Positions 34,386 through 41,907 of a stretch of 64,000 nt of DNA are shown in pieces. Below the pieces are notes generated by a model, which saw only the letters and a program-made list of their open reading frames with translations, was not told where the DNA came from and made no database searches. This DNA comes from CAYLSV01 sp964386435 (GTDB taxonomy: Bacteria > Planctomycetota > Phycisphaerae > Tepidisphaerales > Tepidisphaeraceae). Position 1 is the first letter of the stretch. Every line of letters begins with the position of its first letter. The translations under genes were made by a program, and so were the position numbers. The DNA is taken from positions 1 through 64,000 of the forward strand of contig CAYLSV010000002.1 in the NCBI GenBank assembly GCA_964386435.1, written 5' to 3'.

Positions 34386-35084
34386 TCACGCCTCGACACT
34401 GTATTCCTGCACCAGCTCGGCAGTTGCGTCGTGATCCTCCACGAGCTTGCCCCGGCCGTCGACGCGGAACAGGCCCTGCTCGTAGCACTCGATGACGAAC
34501 GCGAGGAAATCCTCGAACGACGGGAAGAACACGAACTCGGCCGTTTCGGTGAAGTGGAAGAAGAACGACCCCGGCCGGCGTCGGCGGGCCGGGTCGTAGA
34601 AGTAGCCGTCGCCCGCCCCGTCCGGCAGCACGTCGAGCCAGTCGAGCCTGTGGGCGATAAACCACCACCCGATTACCCGGCCGATCCACGGCGTATCGCC
34701 CGGCTGCCGCATCGCCTGCCGCCGCTCGACCACCTCGCCCAGCGGCGGGAACCGATGCCCCGGAACCAACGCGACGCCCTCGGCGCCGCCGTCGCGCCAG
34801 CCGTAGAGCGCCCGCAGCGCCGGGGTGAGGCGGAAGCCGTGTTGCCGCTCGAGGCGGTCGATCCCGGCGGGCTCCAGCCCCGGATCGAGCGCCGCCAGCA
34901 CGTCGGGGGCCCGCTCGGCCAGCACCTCTTCAAGCTCCCGCAGCAGCGTCGACACTTCGCCGCGCCCGGTCGTCGGCCAGCGGCCGGGCACCGGGTAAAA
35001 CATCCGCCGCTGGGCGAGTTTCGCCAGGATGACGAGGATCACGACGCCGACCAGCGTGCCCAGGACGACGTTGAGGATGTCCAT
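34386..35084 (-). CDS. Membrane-anchored SMI1/KNR4 domain protein
   Basis: This 232-residue protein has one N-terminal membrane helix (about 6-24) and a SMI1/KNR4 (SUKH) domain: IDRLERQHGFRLTPALRALYGWRDGG, then VIGWWFIAHRL and FPSFEDFLAFVIECYEQGLF. SUKH proteins often serve as immunity proteins for secreted toxins, but no toxin gene is adjacent, so this role is not claimed. It is the last of three same-strand genes. Confidence 0.75.
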   Translation of the reverse strand: MDILNVVLGTLVGVVILVILAKLAQRRMFYPVPGRWPTTGRGEVSTLLRELEEVLAERAPDVLAALDPGLEPAGIDRLERQHGFRLTPALRALYGWRDGGAEGVALVPGHRFPPLGEVVERRQAMRQPGDTPWIGRVIGWWFIAHRLDWLDVLPDGAGDGYFYDPARRRRPGSFFFHFTETAEFVFFPSFEDFLAFVIECYEQGLFRVDGRGKLVEDHDATAELVQEYSVEA

Positions 35085-35169
35085 GGAACCATCTTACAAG
35101 CCGGACGCCCACCGCGGGATCAGCCCCGCCGCCACGCAACGGAGGTACGGCGGCTCGCTCGCTGCCCGC

Positions 35170-35847
35170 TTACTCCGCGACCATCGCCGTCCACCGCTCG
35201 CTCGGCAGGCGGGCGAGGATTTCGAAGGTCTCGCCGTTGGGCCGCAGGACATAGGCGACGCCTTGCGGGGCGGGGTAGATGCCGGTGGCGGCCTCGAACG
35301 GGTCGTCGTGGCCGACGAGGACGGTGTTCTGGCCGGCGTTGGGGACGGCCGTCATCAGCGGCATGACGCGGGCGCGGACGGTTGCCACCTGCTCCGGCGT
35401 GTACTCCTCGGCGGGCCAGAAGTTGAGGGCGGGGTTCTTCTCGTACCGACCGAACGCCAGGTCGGCGGTCTGCCAGGCACGAAAGTACTCGCTGCTGATC
35501 ACATCGCCGACTGGGATGTCGAGTGCCCCAAACGCCTCGCCGATCGCCTTGGCCTGGTGCCAACCCGCTTCGCTGAGCACGCGTTGGGTGCTGCCGTCGT
35601 TGACGTCGGCGGTCACTTGGTCCGCGTAGTCCTTCTCGGTCTGGGCATGGCGGAAAAAGATGACGTGGCCGCCGTCACGGAGGGCGTCGAGCAGGGCGGC
35701 GTCGTCAAGCACGTTCTCGAACGTGTCGTTGGCGTACTCGGCGGGCGAGACGTCGGCCGGCCGCGTCGCCGGCGCAGCCCCGGCAAGGGCCAACGCGGCA
35801 AGGAGCAGTGCGGGGCGGGCGACGGCATTGAAGCGGAGGTGGATCAT
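35170..35847 (-). CDS. Exported histidine phosphatase family protein
   Basis: This 225-residue protein has a signal peptide (about residues 4-24) and a phosphoglycerate-mutase-like domain. The catalytic His lies in IFFRHAQTEKD, followed by LSEAGWHQAKAIGEAF, SSEYFRAWQTADLAF, and a second His in VLVGHDDPFEAATG. Secreted members are usually phosphatases of small molecules. The start ATG 35847 gives a clean signal peptide; the longer frame upstream does not. Confidence 0.85.
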   Translation of the reverse strand: MIHLRFNAVARPALLLAALALAGAAPATRPADVSPAEYANDTFENVLDDAALLDALRDGGHVIFFRHAQTEKDYADQVTADVNDGSTQRVLSEAGWHQAKAIGEAFGALDIPVGDVISSEYFRAWQTADLAFGRYEKNPALNFWPAEEYTPEQVATVRARVMPLMTAVPNAGQNTVLVGHDDPFEAATGIYPAPQGVAYVLRPNGETFEILARLPSERWTAMVAE

Positions 35848-36032
35848 GTTCGCGATGTATAACTGCGATGGCGTCTCATCACAAGCGGACGCACCTCCAT
35901 TGGGCAACATTGTCGCATGGCAGTCACGGTCGACCGACCCGTCGTATCGCTGTGCCCGGCCACAAGCCGAGTGCATCGGCGCCCCCCGCGGCGTTATGGT
36001 GAGGCATGTGCTGCGCGGCGTGGTTGCGGCAG

Positions 36033-36623
36033 CTACTTGTCAGCCGCGAGGCGTTGGGCGAGCTGTTGGCGGAGCACGCCCGCATCCCGGGCAAGCTCGA
36101 AGGCCTCGTCGCTGCCGAGCCACTTGAGGAGGTCGGGCCGGCTTGCCGCCACCAGCCGCGGGCGCCACTCGGCCATGATGGTGGCGAGGGTCAGGTACCG
36201 GGGATCGAGGCTTGCCACGAGGTCGCGGCGCAAGCGGGCGGAGAGGGCGGCGCCGGCGGCGGAGGCGGCGATCAGCAGGTCACCTTCCTGCCACGCGGCC
36301 AACGCCCGGAAGTCGCTCGCGCCGGCGTCGACGCGGTTGACCAGGATGCCGCGGGCATGGCATCGTGCCACGATGTCGGCGTTCACGGCCGGGTCGTCGG
36401 TGGCGGCGAAGGCGAGGCGGATGCCGTCGAGGTCGAAGGGCTCGAACGGCCGCGCGATTTGCCGGAATCCGGCGGGCAGATCGGCGGGCATGTCGGGTGA
36501 GACGATGGCCACGTCCGCCCCGTTTTCGTGCAGTTGCCGCGCCTTGCGAACGCCCACCGGGCCGGCCCCGACGACGAGGCACGGCCAGCCGCGGACGTTC
36601 AAAACGATCGGCAAGCCGTCCAT
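36033..36623 (-). CDS. Siroheme synthase N-terminal type dehydrogenase/ferrochelatase
   Basis: This 196-residue protein matches the CysG N-terminal / Met8p module, which oxidises precorrin-2 with NAD and inserts iron to make siroheme. It shows PIVLNVRGWPCLVVGAGPVG with a Rossmann loop, the second strand DVAIVSPD, and the family segments AATDDPAVNADIV and VNRVDAGASDF. It lacks the methyltransferase half. Its start is 27 bp from the divergent aldo/keto reductase gene. Confidence 0.85.
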   Translation of the reverse strand: MDGLPIVLNVRGWPCLVVGAGPVGVRKARQLHENGADVAIVSPDMPADLPAGFRQIARPFEPFDLDGIRLAFAATDDPAVNADIVARCHARGILVNRVDAGASDFRALAAWQEGDLLIAASAAGAALSARLRRDLVASLDPRYLTLATIMAEWRPRLVAASRPDLLKWLGSDEAFELARDAGVLRQQLAQRLAADK

Positions 36624-36650
36624 GCGGCGAGGGTATTGCTACGGTCGGGC

Positions 36651-37562
36651 ATGAGCGATCTCCCGCGCCGCAAACTTGGTAAAACCGGTCACGACGTCTC
36701 GGTCCTCGGGTGGGGCGGCGCCCCGGCGAGTTTCCTGCGGGCCGATCAGGAGAAGACGGCCCAGACGCTGAACACGCTGCTGGATGCCGGGGTGAACCTG
36801 ATCGACCAGGCGACGATGTACCGCGGCGGCCACGAGTTCATGGGCGAGCACTTCGCCGATCGGCGGGACGATTTCGTGCTCGTCAGCAAGGTCGGGGCGA
36901 TGTCCGGCGGCAAGCACGACTGGACCGAGGCTGGCATCAAGCAACACGTCGACGACGCGCTGGTTGCGATGAAGACCGACCGGATCGACGTGATGCTGCT
37001 GCACAGCTGCCCGATGGACGTGTTGGAGGCCGACGAGGCGCTGGGGGCGCTGGTCGAGTGCCGGGAGGCGGGCAAAATCGTCCACTGCGGCTACAGCGGC
37101 GACAACGACGAGGCCGCCTTCGCCTGCCGGTTGCCGGACGTGGCGGTGCTGGAGACGAGCGTGAGCTTGGTGGATCAGGCGAACCTCGACGCCGGCATCG
37201 AAAAGGCGACGCAGCACGACGTGGGCGTGATCGCCAAGCGGCCGATCGCCAACGCGGCATGGAAGGACTTGGCCGACCAGCAGGGCATTTACAAGCAGTA
37301 CGCGAAGGATTACACCGAGCGGCTGGCGAAGATGGACGTCAAGCCCGGCGACTTCGGCTGCGATGATTGGCCGGAGCTGGCGTTCCGGTTCACCCTCGCC
37401 CAGCCGATCACCACGGCGATCATCGGCACCACCAACGCCGAGCACGCCGAAGCCAACGTCGCGGCGGTGAAGAAGGGCCCGCTGCCGGTTGACGCGGTCG
37501 CTCAAATCAAGCAGGCCTACGAGACGGCCCGCGGCGACGCGGATTGGCCCGGTTTGACTTGA
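36651..37562 (+). CDS. Aldo/keto reductase
   Basis: This 303-residue NADPH-dependent oxidoreductase has a TIM-barrel fold. It shows RKLGKTGHDVSVLGWGGAP, catalytic Asp/Tyr in LIDQATMYRGG, Lys in VLVSKVG and His in MLLHSCPMD. The cofactor segment is AIIGTTNAEHAEANV. The natural substrate is unknown. It shares a short 27-bp divergent promoter region with the siroheme-type dehydrogenase gene. Confidence 0.9.
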   Translation: MSDLPRRKLGKTGHDVSVLGWGGAPASFLRADQEKTAQTLNTLLDAGVNLIDQATMYRGGHEFMGEHFADRRDDFVLVSKVGAMSGGKHDWTEAGIKQHVDDALVAMKTDRIDVMLLHSCPMDVLEADEALGALVECREAGKIVHCGYSGDNDEAAFACRLPDVAVLETSVSLVDQANLDAGIEKATQHDVGVIAKRPIANAAWKDLADQQGIYKQYAKDYTERLAKMDVKPGDFGCDDWPELAFRFTLAQPITTAIIGTTNAEHAEANVAAVKKGPLPVDAVAQIKQAYETARGDADWPGLT

Positions 37563-37574
37563 GCACTCTCCGCT

Positions 37575-37638
37575 CGTCGTTGGCACCCCCACCGCTGCGT
37601 AGCAGCGGGACTGCGTGGCAATTGGGGTGTTAGCGACG
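37575..37638. repeat. Class B inverted repeat, partly decayed
   Basis: CGTCGTTGGCACCCCCACCG starts the left side, and GGGGTGTTAGCGACG closes it. Inside is the palindrome CCGCTGC-GTA-GCAGCGG (37592-37608). It lies between the convergent aldo/keto reductase and glycosyltransferase genes. Confidence 0.7.
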
Positions 37639-37680
37639 ATCGGACGCGTGCGGTGCCCACGTGGGGTGAGCACTCGTGGT

Positions 37681-38553
37681 TCAGTCCGTGAAGCGGAAGC
37701 GGATGATCGCGAGGATGGCTTTGATGCCGTCCTTCCAGGTGATTTTTTTGCCCTCCTCGTAGCTGCGGCCGTAGTAGGCGATGCCGACCTCGTAGATGCG
37801 CAGGCGGGGGCGCATCTTGGCGATTTTGGCCGTCACCTCCGGCTCGAAGCCGAAGCGGTCGCACTTGAGGTCCAAACGGCGCAGCACGTCGGTTTTGAAC
37901 ACCTTGTAGCAGACCTCCATGTCGGTCAGGTTCAGGTTGGTGAACATGTTCGACATGGTCGTCAGGAACCGATTGCCCATCGAGTGCCAGAAGTACAGCA
38001 CGCGGTGCGGCTCGCCGATGAACCGGCTGCCGTAAACCACGTCGGCCCGGCCTTCGAGGATCGGGCCCAGCAGCTTGGGGTAATCCTGCGGGTCGTACTC
38101 CATGTCGGCGTCCTGCACGAGCACCACCTCGCCCCCGGCCACCTCGAACCCGCGCCGCAGGGCCGCGCCCTTGCCGCGGTTCTCGGGCTGGTGGTAGATG
38201 CGGAACTCGGTGTCGGGAAACAGCGTCGGCAGCTCGTCGAGCTTGGCGGCCGTGCCGTCCTTGGAGGCGTCGTTGACGCAGATGATCTCGCGGCCCACGC
38301 CCTCGGGCAGCGGGGCGTCGACGACCAGCTTCACCAGCGTCTGGACCGTCTCGGCCTCGTTGTAGACCGGGATGACGATCGACAACTTCGTGATGACCGG
38401 AGCTTTCACGGCAAGGTGCTCGGGCACGTCGGGAGCCGCGACCACCGGGGCGGGAGTTCGCTGGCGGGTTATCTCGGCCATCACCGGCCGGGCCGGAGCG
38501 GGGGAACGGCGGGCGAGATCGGGCGCGGTATCGGCGGGGGCAACAGACGGCAT
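37681..38553 (-). CDS. Family 2 glycosyltransferase, DPM1-like
   Basis: This 290-residue protein carries a GT-A fold domain from about residue 50: LSIVIPVYNEAETVQTL, ICVNDASKDGTAAKL, RGKGAALRRGFEVAGG and the DxD-type VQDADMEYDPQDYPKL. This arrangement is typical of dolichyl/undecaprenyl-phosphate mannose synthases, which transfer sugars to a lipid carrier. No membrane helices follow. The first 50 residues are Ala/Pro-rich. Confidence 0.9.
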   Translation of the reverse strand: MPSVAPADTAPDLARRSPAPARPVMAEITRQRTPAPVVAAPDVPEHLAVKAPVITKLSIVIPVYNEAETVQTLVKLVVDAPLPEGVGREIICVNDASKDGTAAKLDELPTLFPDTEFRIYHQPENRGKGAALRRGFEVAGGEVVLVQDADMEYDPQDYPKLLGPILEGRADVVYGSRFIGEPHRVLYFWHSMGNRFLTTMSNMFTNLNLTDMEVCYKVFKTDVLRRLDLKCDRFGFEPEVTAKIAKMRPRLRIYEVGIAYYGRSYEEGKKITWKDGIKAILAIIRFRFTD

Positions 38554-38799
38554 GGTAACAAATGGCGGGCGACCCGATGCTAGCAGTTCCGCCCGTCGCG
38601 GGGCCAGCAGGGCGGGCTGCGGCGACGGCTTGTGGCGGGGCCGCCGCCGGGCGGGGGCGGTCGTGCCGGTTGCAGCGTCTGCGTGACATTACACGGTTTC
38701 TTCCACGGCGGCAGTTGCGGCAAACGCCCGCTGCGGTCAAGCTGTCGCCAGTTGGGGCGCGTTGGTGCAACCTGGCCGCGGAACCTTGTGGAGACGTCG

Positions 38800-39204
38800 A
38801 TGAGCGTGCAAAGCGTGCAGATGGAGTTGAGCAAAATCGTCATCAGCGAGGAGGCCGACCAGCAGGTGATCATCCTCCGCGAGGTCGACGGCGACCGGCA
38901 GTTCCCGATCGTCATCGGCTCGCAGGAAGCCTTGGCCATCAACCGCCGCCTGCTCGGCGAGGCCCCGCCTCGGCCGCTGACGCACGATCTGCTCGCCGAC
39001 GCCATCGACCAGCTCGGCGGCGTTGTCGCCCGCACCGAGGTGACCCATTTGCGGCACCACACCTTCTTCGCCCGCATCCACCTCCGCCGCCCCGACGGCA
39101 CCACCGTCGAGCTCGACTGCCGCCCGAGCGACGCGATCGCCCTGGGCGTTGCGAAAATGGTCCCGATCTTCGTGGCCGAGGACGTGCTGGAGGAGGTGTG
39201 CTGA
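38800..39204 (+). CDS. Bifunctional nuclease (BFN) family protein
   Basis: This 134-residue protein matches the DUF151/BFN family described as having DNase and RNase activity. It shows VILREVDGDRQFPIVIGSQEALAI, RPLTHDLLADAIDQLGG and LDCRPSDAIALGVA. The family is widespread in planctomycetes; the cellular role is not settled. Its stop overlaps the ribosome-binding region of the AcpS fusion gene, so the two are probably co-transcribed. Confidence 0.9.
   Translation: MSVQSVQMELSKIVISEEADQQVIILREVDGDRQFPIVIGSQEALAINRRLLGEAPPRPLTHDLLADAIDQLGGVVARTEVTHLRHHTFFARIHLRRPDGTTVELDCRPSDAIALGVAKMVPIFVAEDVLEEVC
39192..39196 (+). promoter_or_regulatory. Ribosome binding site deciding the TTG start
   Basis: GGAGG at 39192-39196 lies at optimal distance from TTG 39206 and inside the end of the BFN gene. 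It supports the short start of the AcpS fusion over an ATG at 39149 that lies within BFN. Confidence 0.6.
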
Positions 39205-39205
39205 G

Positions 39206-40222
39206 TTGCAGACCCTTGGCCACGGCATCGACTTGGTGGACGTCGCCCGCATCCGGCGACTGCTGGATCAGCACGGCGAACGCTTCGTCAACAAATGCTT
39301 CACGCCCGGCGAGGCCGATTACTGCCGCGGCGGCGGGCGGCGGGACGTGGAGCGCTTCGCCGCACGCTTTGCGGCGAAGGAGGCGGCGCTCAAGGCTCTG
39401 GGCACCGGGCGGCGGGGCGAGATCGCGTGGACCGACATCGCCGTGGTCCGCGACGGTCTGGGCAAGCCGACGCTGCACGTCACCGGCGCGGCGGCCGAGC
39501 TGGCGGGGCGGCTGGGCGTGATGCGGTGGGACGTCTCGCTGTCGCACATCGAGACGCACGCCACCGCCAGCGTCATCGCGACAGGGTTGCCGCCGATCGG
39601 GCCGGGCCCGGACCCGGCGGCGTTCGACCTCACCGTCTACCGGCAACTGCTAAGCGGGCGGACCTACGCAGACCCCGACGCGTATCTCTTGGCGCTGACG
39701 GCCCACTGCTTGGCGTGGTGCGGGCGGTACAACGCGACGCCGCCGAACGCGGTGGCCGAGCGGGAGGTAATGTTGCGCCAACTGTTCGACCGCGTCGGCG
39801 AGCGGCCGGTTGTCATGCCGCCGTTTCGCTGCGACTTCGGCAGGCACATTTCCTTGGGCGACCGCGTCTACCTGAACGTCGGCTGCGTGCTGCTCGACTG
39901 CGGCCGGATCACGATCGGCGACGACGTCTTCCTCGGCCCCGGCGTGCACGTCTACACGCCGCACCACCCGCTCGATTCCGCGCACCGCCGCACCGGCGAC
40001 GTAACGGCCCTGCCGGTCACGATCGAAAGCGCCACCTGGATCGGCGGCCACTCGACGATCCTCCCGGGCGTCACCATCGGCCAGGGCAGCACCGTCGGCG
40101 CCGGCAGCGTGGTGACGAAGGACGTGCCGCCGGGCGTCATCGCGGCCGGCAACCCCTGCCGCGTTCTACGACCGGTGGGGGAGGATTCGGGGACGACCTT
40201 TACGGACGAACAACGTCGCTGA
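39206..40222 (+). CDS. Fusion: holo-ACP synthase + maltose O-acetyltransferase
   Basis: Residues 1-120 form an AcpS-type phosphopantetheinyl transferase (GHGIDLVDVARIRRLL and ARFAAKEAALKALGTG with the Mg-binding Asp and Glu) that would convert apo-ACP to holo-ACP. Residues 135-325 form a complete maltose/galactoside O-acetyltransferase: an N-terminal helical cap (QLLSGRTYADPDAYLLAL), left-handed beta-helix hexapeptides and the catalytic His in TPHHPLD. The start is TTG 39206, 9 bp after GGAGG (39192-39196). The stop TGA lies in the repeat that follows. The two halves do not belong to one known pathway. Confidence 0.85.
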   Translation: MQTLGHGIDLVDVARIRRLLDQHGERFVNKCFTPGEADYCRGGGRRDVERFAARFAAKEAALKALGTGRRGEIAWTDIAVVRDGLGKPTLHVTGAAAELAGRLGVMRWDVSLSHIETHATASVIATGLPPIGPGPDPAAFDLTVYRQLLSGRTYADPDAYLLALTAHCLAWCGRYNATPPNAVAEREVMLRQLFDRVGERPVVMPPFRCDFGRHISLGDRVYLNVGCVLLDCGRITIGDDVFLGPGVHVYTPHHPLDSAHRRTGDVTALPVTIESATWIGGHSTILPGVTIGQGSTVGAGSVVTKDVPPGVIAAGNPCRVLRPVGEDSGTTFTDEQRR

Positions 40223-40324
40223 AACCCCCACCGCTGCGTAGCAGCGGGGCTACGCACGCTGTCCGAGCGAATTGGTGATCGGGCGTAGCCCCGCTGCTAC
40301 GCAGCGGTGGGGGCCTCAGCGATG
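40214..40324. repeat. Class B inverted-repeat element with 40-bp arms
   Basis: Left arm 40214-40255 opens CGTCGCTGAAACCCCCACCG; right arm 40283-40324 closes with its reverse complement. Each arm holds the palindrome CCGCTGC-GTA-GCAGCGG. The TGA in the left edge is the stop codon of the AcpS fusion gene. Confidence 0.9.
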
Positions 40325-40337
40325 TTGAATCGACAGC

Positions 40338-40694
40338 TCAAAGCGCTGGCAGCGTGATCTCCTGGCCGACGTTCATCGAGCCGGGTTGCACCCGCGGATT
40401 GGCCGCGGCGATATCTCGCCAGCGTTGGCCGTCGCCGAGTTCGCGCTCGGCGATGTTCCAGAACGTGTCGCCGCGCCGCACCACGTACGTCCGCGGCTGG
40501 CCCGCCGCCGGCTCCTCGAACTCGACGGGGATCAGCCCCTCGCCGGGCGTTTGCGTCAACAGCGGGTCCCGCGCCGGCAACGGCTGCGGCGCCGGCCCGA
40601 CATCAAGCACCGCCGGCTCACGCGGCGGCGGGGCATCCGAGGTGCAGCCGACAAGCACGGCGGCGATGCTGAGGAGGAAAATCAACCGGCCCAT
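40338..40694 (-). CDS. LysM domain lipoprotein
   Basis: This 118-residue protein has a lipoprotein signal with lipobox VLVGC (Cys17), a Pro-rich linker and a C-terminal LysM domain (RTYVVRRGDTFWNIAERELGDG). LysM binds the glycan of peptidoglycan, so the protein probably sits in the envelope. A heptad repeat separates it from the divergent hydrolase gene. Confidence 0.9.
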   Translation of the reverse strand: MGRLIFLLSIAAVLVGCTSDAPPPREPAVLDVGPAPQPLPARDPLLTQTPGEGLIPVEFEEPAAGQPRTYVVRRGDTFWNIAERELGDGQRWRDIAAANPRVQPGSMNVGQEITLPAL

Positions 40695-40724
40695 GAGGTG
40701 GTTTATCGGACGGAAGGGGCCGGG

Positions 40725-40893
40725 TTCTTTGTTCTTTGTTCTTGGTCATTTGTTGTTGGTCATTTGTTCTTCGTCCTTTGTCATTTGTTCTTTGTCATTG
40801 ATCCTCTGCCGTCCGTTCCCCGCCGACCTTGGTGACGGGTGATCGAGCGTCGGGACAAAGGACGAAGGACAAAGAACAAAGGACAAAGAACAA
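40725..40893. repeat. Largest class C heptad inverted repeat
   Basis: Left arm 40725-40799 has eleven consecutive 7-bp units (TTCTTTG, TTCTTTG, TTCTTGG, TCATTTG, TTGTTGG and so on). Right arm 40853-40893 has six (GGACAAA, GGACGAA, GGACAAA, GAACAAA, GGACAAA, GAACAAC). A 53-bp GC-rich loop separates them. It fills the promoter region between the divergent LysM and hydrolase genes. Confidence 0.9.
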
Positions 40894-40918
40894 CTCGTCG
40901 CCCCCTACGCTCGCCGCC

Positions 40919-41815
40919 GTGGGGTCACTCGCTGCCTTTTACACGTTCGGGTTGATCCTGCTGCTCGTCGGGGCGGCGCTGGTGGTCATCGTGGTCCTCG
41001 GGCAGATGCGGCGGGTGTTGCGGCCGCCTCGGATGGACGACGCGCGGGCGCTGCGGACGCTGGGGCGACTCACGCCAGCGGACGTGGGGCTGCCGTGGGA
41101 GGCGACGACGTTCCGCCACGACGGCCTGGAGCTGGCGGCGTGGCGGGTCGATCTGGCCGACTGCGACCGCACCGTCGTCATCGTCCACGGCTACGCCGAT
41201 GCCAAGGTTGGGGCGCTGGCGTGGGCACCGCTGTGGCGGGAGTTGGGCTACAACCTCTTGCTCGTCGACCTCCGCGGCCACGGCGACAGCGGCGGCGAGC
41301 AGACAACCATTGGTGATCGTGAGCGGGACGATCTGGACGCCGTGCTCAACACCCTTCACGCCGAGCAACCGGGGCGGATGAAGCACGTCGCACTGTTCGG
41401 CATCAGCTTGGGCGCGGTTTGCGTCGCGGCCTGTGCGGTTCGGCGGGATGACGTTGACCTGGTGGTGCTCGAATGCCCTTACGGCGACTTCGTGACGGCC
41501 GTGACCCGCCACGCGCAGCAGGCCGGGCTGCCGTTGATGGCGACGGTGCCGTGGAGCACCCGCCGTGCCCTGGCCGCCGCTGGCGTGGACGAGCCGAGCG
41601 TCCGGCCGACGAACACGATCCCGCAGATCAAGGCGAAGTTGCTGACCATCGCCGCCAGCGATGACGTCTACGCCAGCGACGCTGACCGCGACGCCCTGCG
41701 GGCCGCCACCGAACAAGCCGGCGGCCGGTTCGAGGTGTTCGACGCGCCGCACGTCATGGGGCTGTCGGTCGATCCGGAGCGCTATGCCGCGTTGCTGGCG
41801 GAGGTGGTGCGGTAA
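40919..41815 (+). CDS. Alpha/beta hydrolase, membrane-anchored
   Basis: This 298-residue protein begins with a membrane helix (about 6-26). An alpha/beta hydrolase domain follows with the oxyanion region VVIVHGYADAK, LLVDLRGHGDSGG, nucleophile elbow GISLGAV (Ser), a late Asp in ASDDVY and His in APHVMGL. Substrate is unknown; it may be an esterase or peptidase facing the membrane. GTG 40919 is chosen because the frame upstream translates the heptad repeat. Confidence 0.8.
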   Translation: MGSLAAFYTFGLILLLVGAALVVIVVLGQMRRVLRPPRMDDARALRTLGRLTPADVGLPWEATTFRHDGLELAAWRVDLADCDRTVVIVHGYADAKVGALAWAPLWRELGYNLLLVDLRGHGDSGGEQTTIGDRERDDLDAVLNTLHAEQPGRMKHVALFGISLGAVCVAACAVRRDDVDLVVLECPYGDFVTAVTRHAQQAGLPLMATVPWSTRRALAAAGVDEPSVRPTNTIPQIKAKLLTIAASDDVYASDADRDALRAATEQAGGRFEVFDAPHVMGLSVDPERYAALLAEVVR

Positions 41816-41824
41816 CGGGGTCGG

Positions 41825-41899
41825 TCGTGCGTTGCCCACACCAGCGAACGCACGATGAGAAGTGCAGCAACTAACCACGGACAACGGACCACGGACTAA
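41825..41899. repeat. Hairpin plus ACGGACN heptads
   Basis: A stem TCGTGCGTT / AACGCACGA (41825-41833 with 41847-41855) is followed by three heptads ACGGACA, ACGGACC, ACGGACT (41878-41898). It lies between the hydrolase and the ABC permease gene. The heptad unit resembles that at 11047. Confidence 0.6.
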
Positions 41900-41907
41900 G
41901 ATCGGCC

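Noticed and set aside
34386..35084. SMI1/KNR4 protein as immunity gene of a toxin system
   Set aside because: No polymorphic toxin or secretion gene is adjacent, so the role cannot be supported.
40829..40918. N-terminal extension of the alpha/beta hydrolase (GQRTKDKEQRTKNN-like)
   Set aside because: These codons only translate the heptad repeat. The GTG at 40919 gives a normal membrane-anchor start.
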